In this document: piece after piece, positions 1 through 13,200 of the stretch
Numbering within the stretch: position 1 is the first letter of the stretch
Layout of the letters: each line of letters starts with the position of its first letter
Source of the DNA: Sinotaia quadrata
Taxonomy: Eukaryota > Mollusca > Gastropoda > Architaenioglossa > Viviparidae
Assembly: GCA_028829895.1 (NCBI GenBank)
Contig: CM054181.1
Span: forward strand, 7,800,001-7,864,000
Direction of reading: 5' to 3'
DNA length: 64,000 nt
Notes under the pieces: generated by a model
Seen by the model: only the letters and a program-made list of their open reading frames with translations
Told to the model about the DNA's origin: nothing
Databases searched by the model: none
Position numbers and translations under genes: made by a program

Positions 1-1771
1 TTTTAAAAAAATACTTCTTTTATTAGAAAATATTTGTAATTCTTTAAATGTCCAAACTTTTAAAGATATCATCACCTCATTACAGGCTGAAAGCCCTATC
101 ACATATTCACCCTCTTTTTTTCCACCAAAAACTTCCCTGGACTGTTTCACATGTAAGCTAGACAGGTCTCAAGGAAACAAAGAGTATTTTGAACCCTTAA
201 AATATCTAGATCTTTATAGCTGCCATCAACTCATAAGGCATGAGTTTCTGTCACATGTTCACTCACCTTTGTAACTAAGGACTATCCTCAACAGTTTTTC
301 ATGCAGCTGAGATAATTTCTCAAGTGTGAAAAAATATTTTTAACCCTTTAAATATCCAAACCTTAATAGCTGTCATCATCCCACTACAAGTAAGAACTCA
401 ATCCCCCCCCCACCCCCATGTGGAAATATGCTTCTTTGGACTTAATTACTTTCAAACTAGTGTTGGAAAAAGGGTTGGAAAGTTTAGAAATTTAAACATG
501 GGCATTGGTAAACAAGACAAAAAACAATACATAAAAAAAGGTTTTTTCCATACAATCTGTCAAGTGTCTGACCATTAAGAAGGGCATAGTTGGGAAGGCT
601 GAATAAAATAAATAAATATAGGCTCAAAATTCCAAATAGTAAATGGCTGTCAAAATCAAAGAGAAAAGAAGACAGATAACTCTGAAATTGCTCCTGGGTC
701 TAAAGAGTTTAGATTCTCTATGATAAACTATCAGAATCATATTTCTAACTATTCCTTTAATGATCCCATGGAAAGGAATCCTGAAGAGAGCGTATGAGCA
801 ATGCATTTTTCTCAAACTAGTTTGTTCCTCCAACTGTCTATGTCGGATCCTGTTTTCAATGGATTTAATTATTCTGAGATTTGGTATATTGTTCCTTTGT
901 CATACCATGTATGCATGGGTGAAGGACTATCTGAATTATTTTTCTTTGCAATTCTTTAAAATCTAAATTTCACAATTATTTTTGCAAGTTTCTAAAAAGT
1001 AATTTTGCTTTTCAAGTTCAAATTAAAAAAAAAAAAACTTTTTTGCCTGCATTCATAACTTTTTTAAACATTCTAATTTCAGAAATTTATTATGGAATTT
1101 AAAACAAACTTTTAATGACTTTTCAAATAGTAAATCTTTTCAAGCATACAAAAACTGATAAAAACTAAAACTAAACAAAATATTCTAAAACAAATATCTT
1201 TCATTGCTTTTGTTCATGAAAGACAACTTGTACACCAGATTTTAAAACTTGGGGTTCATAAATATTTTGTCCTTCTTTGTGTGTAGTAATGTGATCTTAA
1301 GCAGTTCTAATTCAAAACAACACTAACTGAGGGAGTCCTCGTTTATAAGATATGTCCCATAAAAACAGCAAAATGTCTAGAAATTTCTAAGGCTTTTATA
1401 CAAAGTGTCTGGTAACAAAATTCTTTCATTAGAAACCCAATACATTAAATATAATCTGAATGGACCTGGAATTAATAGACAACCTCCCAAAACAAGAGGG
1501 ATATATCCATTATGACAGAGTTTCGTAGAGTTACGGATAATGTGATTTTAAACACAAATAGCATCCACTGTTTTTATTTAGGATCCATTTTTATCATGAC
1601 TGGTTTATGCAGAGATACCACAGTTTGAGTGTTGTAGTTTGTTGGGTTTATGTTGTTTTGTTCCTTTTTTAAAAAAGCCTGATTTTCATATCAGAGAGCA
1701 TCTTAATGTTTTATTTCTAAATATTATGAAACTATTATCTTTCATAAAGAATCTAATTTTAAGTCAGGTAC
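1..1771. other. Non-coding flank, probably the last intron of PEX7
   Basis: No coding exon could be supported here. The final ~22 residues of PEX7 should follow the donor just below 1772 on the minus strand, but I found no acceptor followed by a recognisable Trp-Asp plus terminal segment in phase 0, so that exon probably lies left of the window. Positions about 40-400 hold three degenerate copies of a ~150-bp tandem unit, each with a motif like ctttaaatatccaaac followed by a tcatca-type segment. The rest is plain AT-rich sequence. Confidence 0.5.
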
Positions 1772-3822
1772 CTGTCCAGGGATGTGTATGTTAAAGTCAA
1801 GGCCATAGACAAACTCTGTATGATGCTCAATGACTTCTAACATCTTCTGCTGTGAAATATCCCATGTTCTGAGACAAACGAGATAAGAAAAGTAAAGCTA
1901 ATAAATTTTGTAGATAACTGAATATGAAATAATTAGTAAAAAACCCCAAAACCAGAACAACAAGAAATAAATGTATTAACTGTAGCACCAGTTATTTTTG
2001 ATTTCTGAAATCTCCATCCTAGACTCCATTCAAAAATAGAATTAGATGCATGGGTTTTCTAGTAAACAGTGAAAGCAATGACAAAAAGTAAACTGACACT
2101 ATAAATCAATCTTCACGTAATTCATGAAGACAACAAATGATAAATCTCAAACATACATTCTGCATAAGTGATCAATGCCTATTTATAACATACATATTAT
2201 TATTTCTTTAAATAATAAATAAAATAAATAAATAAATAAAAACAATATACAAAGTCTCAGTAATCTGAACCTATATTTCTTTGAAATCCCAATAATACTG
2301 AACCAGAAAAATTCATTCTATGTATTTACATCAACACTCAGTAACACTATAAGCAGAGACAAACTGAGAAAATCATCAATATCATGATGTCAATCACTCA
2401 CTGCACGATTTGAAGGAAGTCAATAGGCAGTACAATAAGTATTCACCTTGAATTTTATAGCCACAGAGTGTGTACTCTATTTGTGCTGAATATTTCATGG
2501 GACTGTTTTGTTGAGACATTAAAGATAGAACTGTAAAAAATTGATAAACTTTCTTTGGGGAAAAACTAATAGATAGAAAGACTGACTTTTATCTCTTGGA
2601 TATAGCCAGATTATGATTTAAAATTGTTAACTTATGTAAATTTTAATTTGATTGTTTTCTATTTTCTGTTTATAAATTCTTTATTAATTTTTCACTTAAC
2701 TTCATGTCATTCCTTATCATCTTCATTTTATGTACAATTCATCTTGTAATGTATTGTTTTGCTCTATATTTTATGTCAAATTTATCTTGTAATGTATGTA
2801 TTGTTTTGTTCTATATTTTGTGAGGAATACTCACTAGGGGCTTGTTGAGCAACCGGTAGCTGTTCTTTTCAAATTGTTGTGTTGTCCTAGATTTTAATTA
2901 GTTTACGAGCGACCAACAATTAGCATTGTCATGAAGCTTTTGTTTTTGTTGCCAAGTTTTAGCCCTGTGTTACTGATTATCAGTAGTGGCATGAAGCTAA
3001 GTGGATGTGTGTTGCCAATTAAAACATAATCAAACTTTATTGAAGATATATCTTCTGTCCTATCATACTATTCTCATTCTGAGCATCTGCTAAATACAGC
3101 AATGACAAACCAGTGAGGATTGAGTTACAGTAAAAGGGTTAACTATGATTTTTCAAAGTGTTTAGCCTACCTTACTGTGAAGTCATAGGAAGCTGAAGCC
3201 AAAGATGTGGCCACATATGGAGAAGTCTGTTAAATAAAATGTTAAACAACAACAATAGCAACAACAAAACTAAATTAAAACAAAAAGCAAATATACAGTA
3301 CTTCTAGCTTTATTTGCAGCTAATCAATTATTGTAATTAATTTGGACAAGACACATAGGATAGGACTAAGAGTGGACAAAGTTTTTCTTTGGTTAATTTG
3401 TAATTATAAAATCGGGAGCAAAATAATTTAAATCACAATAAAGCAATATGCTGTAAACAAAGCCTGTGATTAAATTCACTACAATAAGAAAATCTGAGAA
3501 CTCAACTGGTATGCCTAATTAATAAGTTGGTAAAAAAATAATGAACCACAGTAGTGCACATTTATTTCTAATGAATGAATTATTATTAAATTAAAGTGTT
3601 CCCTTTTAACCCCTTTACTCCAGTATCAAGTTTTAGCGAGTGTCTCCACAGCTAAAATCACATATGGTACCTATGGTCAGCTATAACAAAGTGACATCAA
3701 AATGATGTAGAAATAAAATATCTGATATTGAATTGTCATGTAATTATTAAGAAAATGCATGTACTGATAATTTGCATTCTAAAGAGCAAACATTCCTTTT
3801 TTTTGTGTGTGTGTGTGTGTGT

Positions 3823-3894
<72 letters not shown>

Positions 3895-6800
3895 TGTGTG
3901 CAGGCTTGAAGAGATGGGGTGTAGCTGGTACATTGTTCTGGGGCCTATGAAGCTCAAAGGAGACCCATGAGGGGAAAAAATGAAAATATACATGTGTGTT
4001 GAACTTTGTATAATGGCCCACACACCTTCTTTGTACCAGGGCCCGGACTTTCTCTTGGCGGCCCTGTATGTGTGTGAGTGGAGAGAGAGAAAGAAACTCA
4101 AAACAAAACCCCAAAAAACAACACATATAAGCATGTTTAATAATAAAACAATGCAGAATTAAAATTGGAATAATTAAAAACATTTTTCCCTCTCTTTCAT
4201 TGCTTGATCCCAGTTTGGGGGATGTCTGTGAAAACCAAAGTGAAACAAGAAAATGAAAGCAGTAGTTGTGTGACAGATCATTATGTTATAATAATATATC
4301 ATAGTGAATCTTCATGTCCTGAAATATTTAAGAAGAAATAACTCTAGCTAATTTTGAAACAAATTATAAGGGAACTATCTCATTCGAGCTTTAGTTCTGT
4401 TCCTATATACAGATGGCAATTTTATAATAAAACCCCACAGATACTAGAAAGTTTCTAAAAGTTTCTGATCAAGCAAAGTGACTTCAAAATGAAGTATAAA
4501 TAAATTAAAAATGTTGTCTAGCAAAGTGACCTCAAAATGAAGTATAAATATATGATCAGAAATTTAATTTTCTATAGTTTAGTGTAATTATAAAGAAAAT
4601 ATGTTAGTGCTTAACAAAAATTAAATGAAAATATATCTAGGTAACTTTAAAATAAAGTATTAATAAAAGTAATGTGAATGACATATATTTACTGTTTTCC
4701 CCAGCAGCTAATTGTGATTTACTGCATGACTCAACTGGTCATCCGCAAGCTGTTAGAACATTTATAATTTGGTCATATGAAGGTCATGAGGTCATGCATA
4801 CCTGTCATGTGTAACCAAGACAATTAACAAACAGCACCTTAAGCAGTACATATAATGAAAATGCAATAATTAATCGGCAAATATTGTACACTCTTACTCT
4901 GATTTTTCTGACAGCATATTCATGTCCACGAAGTTCACAGAATGGCAACTGTGCTCTGCGCAAATCCCAACCTCGGATTGTTCCATCTACACTACCAGAA
5001 AACAATTGATTCTGCAACAAAAATCGATTCATAAAAAGTTTCTTTAACTTCCTTACATAAACCCTTTACTCTTTTATCATAACTTGTTCTATTTATTTCC
5101 TATTAGGCACTTTCTAGTTAGAAACCAGCTAAAAAAAAACCCTTGGTTAAAGGTGGAAATAAGCTAAATCAATAATGATAGGTCTTGCGTTTAAGAACAG
5201 TAAATATGAGGTATAGTTTCCACAGTTATTTTGATTTAAATGATTGAAAAAATTTTCTGTGAGTGATTTGATATTATCCATTTGCACAATCCTTAGGTGA
5301 TGAGAGACAATAGAGCAACGAAACTGCTCATAAATCTCATAAGCTCATTCTCTAGAGTTTCATCCTACTGAACAGCATGAGAATAAAAACAAATCTTGAC
5401 ACATTCTAATCAATATATACTGAAACAAAAGATTTGTAAGAATAAAAAACATAAGAAAAATTTAATTACAAGTAGATTCTTAGGTTAACCTGACGTACAT
5501 ATAATTTACCTGTAATATATGGCATCTTTAAGTTAACCTGACGTACATATAATTTACCTGTAATATATGGCATCTTTAAGTTAATCTGACAAATTTGGCC
5601 TCTACAAGAAAATACTTCAGTTGTAATATTTAGCATATACAAACATATACTCTAGCTGTAGCATTTGGCTTAAACAAGTATATAATTTAACTGTAACATT
5701 AGACTCATACGAGCAAATATTTTAGCCATAACATTTGGCATGTACAAACAGATACTGTAATTATAACATTTGTCATAGATAAAAAGATATTCTAGCTGAA
5801 AATTTGGCAAGTACAAGCAGATGCTTCAGCTGTAACAAGTGATGTATACAAGCAGATATTTTATCTATAACATTTAGCATATATAAAAAGATATTTTAGC
5901 TATAATATTTGGCACATATGAAAAGATATTTTAGTTACAATATTAGGAATACATAAAAAGATATTTTAGCTATAATATTTGGCATGTATAAAAAATATTT
6001 TAGCTTTGATATTTATAGCATCTGGTACATATAAAAAGATAGCTATAATATTTGTCAAATATAAAAAGATATTTTAGGTATAACATCACATATAAAAAAT
6101 ATTTTAGCCAGAACATTTGGCTTATACAAAAAGATATTTGAGTTTATAATGTTTAGCTCATATAAAAACATTTTAGCTATAACATTTGGCACATATAAAA
6201 AGATATTTAAGCTATAAAATTTTAGCATATATAAAAAGATATTTTAGCTTTGACATTTGGATATATAAAAAAGATTTTTTAGCTATAACATTTGGCATAT
6301 ATAAAAAGATATTTTAGCTATAACGTTTGGCGTATAAAAAATATTTTGGCTGAGAAAACACTTTCAAACATAAGCAAATGTTTTAGCTGCATAACAATTG
6401 GTAAATACAAGCAGACACTTTAGCTGTAACATTTGGTGGTAAATATGCAGATACTTTAGCTGTAACATTTGGTAAATACAAGCAGACACTAGCTGTAACA
6501 TTTGGTAAATACAAGCAGACACTTTAGCTGTAACATTTGGTAAATATAAGCAGACACTTTAGCTGTAACATTTGGTAAATACAAGCAGACACTGTAGCTG
6601 TAACATTTGGTAAATATAAGCAGACACTTTAGCTGTAACATTTGGTAAATACAAGCAGACACTTTAGCTGCAACATTTGGTAAATACAAGCAGACACTGT
6701 AGCTGTAATATTTGATGTATACAATCAAAATATTTTAGTTTAAAGAATGAATCATAAGTCCCACCTTATCATACTTGCACCAGTCACAGGTGAGAATTTC

Positions 6801-9800
6801 CTCATTGTGTGCATCAATTACAAGTGTGCAATCAGGTCCCACTTTCAAGTCCCACACTCGCAAAGTTCTGTCACCTGATAACAAACCATGCAAAACCAAG
6901 TTAGTAAAAAATAAAAATAAAAAATTGTACTCATGCAAATAACTTGTTTGACTCCAGCCACACTATTATGGACAATTTCTATTGGGAATGAAGCTGAATC
7001 AAGACAGAGGCAGGATTATTATAGCACACTTTTGCCACATCTATTATGGACAATTTCTAATGGGAATGAAGACAGAGGCAGGATTACTATAGCACATTTT
7101 TTGCCACATCTTAGAAAGAAAAATATGGGATAAAGCTTCGTACCTTTTTCAAGAGACAAGCTAGCTAATGTCTATTAAAAACATTATACACATTTCTTAC
7201 AAGAGTCAACATGCATGAAGAAAATGTTAAAAATTAAAAAATAAAACAACAGTACCAATATGATAATTTTTCTTTTACCTGATCCTGCCTCAATTTAGAT
7301 GTTATGAGTAGTTTTAAATGGCCTTATTATAACATTTCAGCATATATTTTTTTTAAAAATGCTTTCATAATCACCATGCGTTAAACATGCACTGTTCTTG
7401 TAAGTCTTTAGGGAAATAAAATGCTATTTCATGTCCCTTGAGGTATAAATTTATGCCAACTCCTAAGCCATTTTCTAAAGCATCTCATTCTTTTAATGAA
7501 AGAGTTATTAAGAGATAATAATAAACTACATTTAGTTCACCTTTAAAACAATAAGCCCATACTCTCTACACCCACCAAAAGATTAAAAAATCATTTTTAA
7601 AAATAAAAATTCATTACATCATTCCATCACATAACTGGCATTCAAGATTTTACTTCATAATACTTCTATATCCAGCACATGAAACAAAAAGTGATCAATC
7701 CATCTCATCATTATTTAGATTTTCAAAGGATTTGTATTTTTGAGCTCTTTGTCACTTGGCTAAAAAATGTCATTCACAAGGAAAATACATGTTAAATGTC
7801 AAAATGTGCGAGCTATGTACAAATCTCTACCTAGATTTCACTCTAAATTTGACTGCTGATGAAATCAGATATTTGCATTACTAAGTGGATCAGTATATTT
7901 AAAAAAAAAATGTATATACCTGATGCTGAAGCAAATACCCCAGGTATTTGTGGTGACCATACTGCCTCGTACACAATATTGTGATGACCAGCATGCGTTC
8001 CAAGAGAATGGTTACGGGATACATCCCACTGATAAAAGACAAAATGTTACCCACTTTTACCCACTGGTTCAAAACCTTTAAAAATTAACAAAATTAAAAA
8101 TGTATGAAAGTGATGATTTCAAACATTTATTTGAAAGTAATAAATATCTTTTCAAATAACACACTTTAAAGTAAATGACTAAAACATCTCTTCAGAAGTG
8201 ATTTTAAATAAGATCATCCTAAATGAATAAATGGAGTATCAAAACACACATGAAAGTGAAGTAATAAAGTGCAGTAATTATGAAAGTGCAGTAAACATGA
8301 AAGTAAAGTGCAATAAACATGAAAGTGCAGTAGATAAGAAAGTGCAGTAAATATGAAAATGCAGTAAAAATGAAACTGAAAATTTAGTAAGTTGAGGAAA
8401 TGTCACCATGAACATTAAATATAGGAAATGAATTCATGACATAGTATTTAAGCTGAGTTACTATATATCAGACACAATGCATGTGTACACAAGACAAGAA
8501 TGTTTAGGTATGCTTATGTCCATATCGTTGAACACATGCACAGAAATATATGGTTCTGGTGCTTACATCAGCTAAGAAATCATGCTTATAGCAACAAAAC
8601 TTTAAGTCAATTGAAAATACATAATGAGCAGTTTTTGAAAAAAATGAATCCATTTTAAAAATAATACACAGTTAAAATACTATTAATAATGATTTAAATA
8701 CACATATTTATATCTGTTTCACTGGAAACAAATAATACTATTGAATAAAGCAATGAAGCTGATAAAAAATGTGGGTCTTGCTTTATGATGATCTGCATTA
8801 AGATGTGCTATTAACAACCAATATATTTATATCTACACAACTATCAAATCATAACAGTCAATCAAATACAACTGCTCAATCAAAATCACACTTGTCGAAC
8901 TGTATAACTGTATAACAATTACCAATCTGTATAAATGCCTAATCACAATAGCCAATCTGTAAAACTGCCTAAACACAATAGCCAATCTGTATAACTGCCT
9001 AATCTAATCACAGTAGCCAATCTGAGGCAAGCTTCATGCTGACACTTAATATTTATTAACATTTCAACATGTTTCTAATGTCTCCATGTTGACTGCAAAT
9101 TAAACTGGGTCTAGAAAATAATACGATGCTGCTAATTAACTTTATGTTTTAGAAATAGATTTTATTCAGAATTACTGTCTGACCAAGACAAAATTAAAAA
9201 AGAAAATGCATCATGAATATGAGGAAATTTTGGTGTAGACAAACTGTTCAAAAACTGTTCACAAAAAGAATCTTAAAATATGATTGTAACAAGGAGTGCC
9301 GAAGAAGTGATCTGCAGTGTATGATTGAGCTAGATCTTTCTAAGATCACATATTAAGTGTAATGAACTCGATCACTCTAAGGTAATATTTACATAAAACG
9401 TAACTGAACTTGGTAATTCTAAGGTCATATTGGTATAGAATGTAAACAAATTCGAACAATTTAATGTCAGAACATTTTTATGAATTGTATTATGTTGTTC
9501 ATGAAAAATACTTTCTTACAGAAAGGTAGAGCTGCAGAGTTTACTTTTTTTACTTGCAGAACACACTGATTTCAACTCTATTAACAATGGCCCATAGTTT
9601 TACAAAGAAGTGAAGAAATCTCACAATCATGAATTTATCAGCATTACTAAAAGGCTCATTCTATCAACTTATCCTAAAAAATAACTCCATTTATATCAAT
9701 GACTCATGTTTGACACTCACCCACCCCAATTCATTTATAGCACTGACTCATGTTTGACACTCACCCACCCCAACTTCTTTTATAGCACTGACTCATGTTT

Positions 9801-12800
9801 GACACTCACCCACCCCAACTTCATTTATAGCACTGACTCAGGTTGTGACAATTCCCCCAAAACTTCATTTACAGCATTGACTCATGCTGTAGCAACTCTA
9901 ACTAAACTCTATTTATAGCCTGACTCATGTTGTGACTATTCCCCAAAACTTCATTAATAGTGCTAACTAATGCTGTGACTTTTTACCCCCCAACTCCATT
10001 TATAGCCTGACTTGTGCTGTAACAATTCCCCCCAAACTCCATTTATGGCCTGACTCATGTTGTGACAATTCCTTCCCACCCCCAAACTGCATTTATAGCA
10101 TTGACTCATGCTGTGACAACCCCCCTCCTCACTTCATTTATAGCACTGACTCATGTTGTGACAATCCCCCCCCCAAAAAAAAACAACAACAAACAAACCC
10201 ACTACATTTATAGCAATGACTCATTCTTTGACAATTCCCCCAAAACTTTATTTAAAGCACTGACTCATGTGACAATTCCCCCCCCCCCCAAAAAAAAAAA
10301 TAAAAAATAAATAAATAAAACAAAAAAAAAATCACCTTTATTTATGGCACTGACTCATGTTGTGATAATCCCCCCAAATACCACTTAAAGCAATGACTCA
10401 TGTTGTGACAATTCCCCAAAAACTCCATTTAAAGCTTGACTCATGTTGTGACAATGCCCCCAAACAACATTTAAAGCAATGACTCAGGTTGTGACAATTC
10501 CCCCCCCCCCAACTGCATTTATAGCATTGACTCATGCTGTGACAATCCCCCTCCCACTTCATTTATAGCACTGACTCATGTTGTAACAATTCTGCCAAAC
10601 ACCATTTAAAACAACGACTCATGTTGTGACAATTCCCACCCACTCCAAAGAAAACAACAAACAAACCCACTCCATTTATAGCACTGACTCATGTGACAAT
10701 TCCCCTCCAAAAAAACAACAACTTTATTTATAGCACTGACTCATGTTGAGACAATTCCTCCCAAACACTACTTAAAGCTATAACTCATATTGTGACAATT
10801 CCTTCCAAACACCACTTAAAGCAATGACTCATATTGTGACAATTCCTCCAAAATTCCATTTATAGCCTGACTCATGTTGTGAAAATTCCCCAAAACACCA
10901 TTTAAAGCAATGCTCATGTTCTGACAATTCCCCCCAAAAAAAAACAAACAAAAAAACAACAACTGCATTTATTGCATTGACTTATGCTGTTACAATCCCC
11001 TCCCCACTTCAGTTATAGTGCTGACTCATGTTGTGACAATTCCACCAAACACCATTTAAAACACTGACTCATGTTGTGACAATTTCCCCCCCCCAAAAAA
11101 AAAAAACAACCAAGCAAAACCCCTCCATTTATAGCAATGACTCATGCTTTGACAATTCCCCAAAACTTTATTTATAGCCTGATTCATGTTGTGAATTCCC
11201 CACCAAAAATCCACAAACACCCCTCCATTTATAGCAATGACTCATGCTTTGACAATTCCCCCCCAAAAAAACAACAACTTTATTTATAGCACTGACTCAT
11301 GTTGTGATAACTCCCCCAAAACTTTATTTACAGCAGTGACGTGTGTCAATTCCCCCAAACACCACTTAAAGCAATGACTCATGTTGTGATAATTCCCCCC
11401 AAACTCCATTTATAGCTTGACTCATGTTGTGACAATTACCCCAAAAAACAAACAAAAAACCCCCCTCCAATTATAGCACTGACTCATGTTTTGACATTTC
11501 TCTCAAAACTTTATTTATAGCACTGACTCATGTTGTGACAATTCACAAAATCTCCATTTATAGCCTGACTCATGTTGTGACAATTCACAAAAATCTCCAT
11601 TTATAGCCTGACTCATGTTGTGACAATTTCTTTGACAACAAATTAAAAAAATCTTAAATAATAATAACAATTTAGAGCCAACAGAGTAGAAAATTTCCTT
11701 ACCACTTTTACAAGTGTGTCCCAGGATGCTGAGAGAACCAAATTGTCAGTTCTGATTGGACTCCAAGAAATAGTATTAATCTGGAGGAAAACAGGCAAAG
11801 TATTTGTATCCCCAAGACAGTCCCTGGTTCTGTCAAATAATGATTATGTTTACGAAATAATATGTGTAAAGTCACATAATGATTATGTTTACAAAATAAC
11901 ATGCGTAAAATCACATAATGATTATGTTTATGAAATAACATGTGTAAAGTCACATAATTAATGATTATGTTTACGAAATAACATGTGTAAAGTCACATAA
12001 TAATTATGTTTACAAAATAACATATATAAAAGCCAATAATAATTATATTTACATGATAATACACTTTTGTGCATAAATCATATAATGATTATGTTTACAA
12101 ATTAACACATGCAAAAGTCATGAAATAATTATATTTAAATGATCACATACCTTTGTGTATAAATCAAATGATGATTATGTTTACAAAATAAAATTTAAAC
12201 AAATCATATAATAATTATAGTTATATGATACCAGATTTTTGTGTACAAATGGCATAATGATTATTTTTACATAATAACATTCTTGTGTGTTCTAGCATGT
12301 ACAAATCACATAATGATTATATTTAATTTATGTGAAAAAACGTGTGCATACAACTATAAATGTATCTACTACAACCAGGCTCAAGAAATCTGCATGAAAA
12401 CTAGGCACTCAGTTAATAATGATTAAAACAATATTATATGTTGAAGATGAAAATTTTCAGGTGTCATGGATTGGCTAGTTGACATTTCAGATAAATAACC
12501 TTCATCAAAATAATACAATTACCATAATAGTAACAGATGATACATGAATATATATACTTTTTATTTTTAAGGGTGACCCGTCAAATGTGCGAACGACAAT
12601 TGCGCACCCCGACAAATGCGCGATAGGGTTAGGGTTAGGTTAGGGTTAGGTTATGATTATGGTTAGGGTTAGGATTAGGGTTAAGATTAGGGGTTAGGGT
12701 TAGAGTTAGGGACAGAATGTGTCGTCGCACTTTTGTCCATCGTGTTTTTGTCGGCGCGCATTTATTGGTGAACCATTTTTAAGTACTTATCAATCATATT

Positions 12801-13155
12801 GTTTACACTGTTGTACTAAAGAAATAAAATATTTCACATTAAAATTTGAAAAATAGACAAAAATTTGCATACCTCTTTTGTATGCTCTTTCAGTATTTTC
12901 AGTGGACCCTATAACAGCTCAAGAAAAAAACAACTTAATCAATAAAGGAAATGCATTTTAATTTCTGAAATTATAAATAGTATACATTTACCTACTAATA
13001 TGGGCAATTTAGAATAGTGCAAATTTTTCCAGTGCCTAAAATGAAGAAATTAAAAATTCACTTTCTAGTAAATGATTGAAAGAAAATAAGTTGTCAAAGA
13101 TTGTTAGAAATCATTGTTTTATTGCTTCAGGTTTAGTTTTATGAACAAGAGATGA

Positions 13156-13200
<45 letters not shown>

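Noticed and set aside
370..410. tgtag|tgggatgat on the minus strand as the last PEX7 exon
   Set aside because: It would encode only WDDDSY then stop, lacks the preceding VADCS-like residues, and the sequence belongs to a degenerate three-copy repeat.
1330..1390. Minus-strand LWDISYKRG segment as a terminal WD repeat of PEX7
   Set aside because: The nearest acceptor gives the wrong phase, and the residues do not match the PEX7 C-terminus.
3736..4183. Minus-strand frames of 132 and 134 codons with long His-Thr runs
   Set aside because: They are translations of the GT microsatellite; no splice sites or homologous domain.
6489..6728. 79-codon minus-strand frame with repeated [14 protein letters not shown] segments
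   Set aside because: Produced by the 35-bp intronic minisatellite, whose period is not a multiple of 3 but is stop-poor.
5484..12330. Direct-repeat arrays considered as CRISPR
   Set aside because: Units are contiguous or vary internally with no unique spacers, and the setting is a eukaryotic intron.
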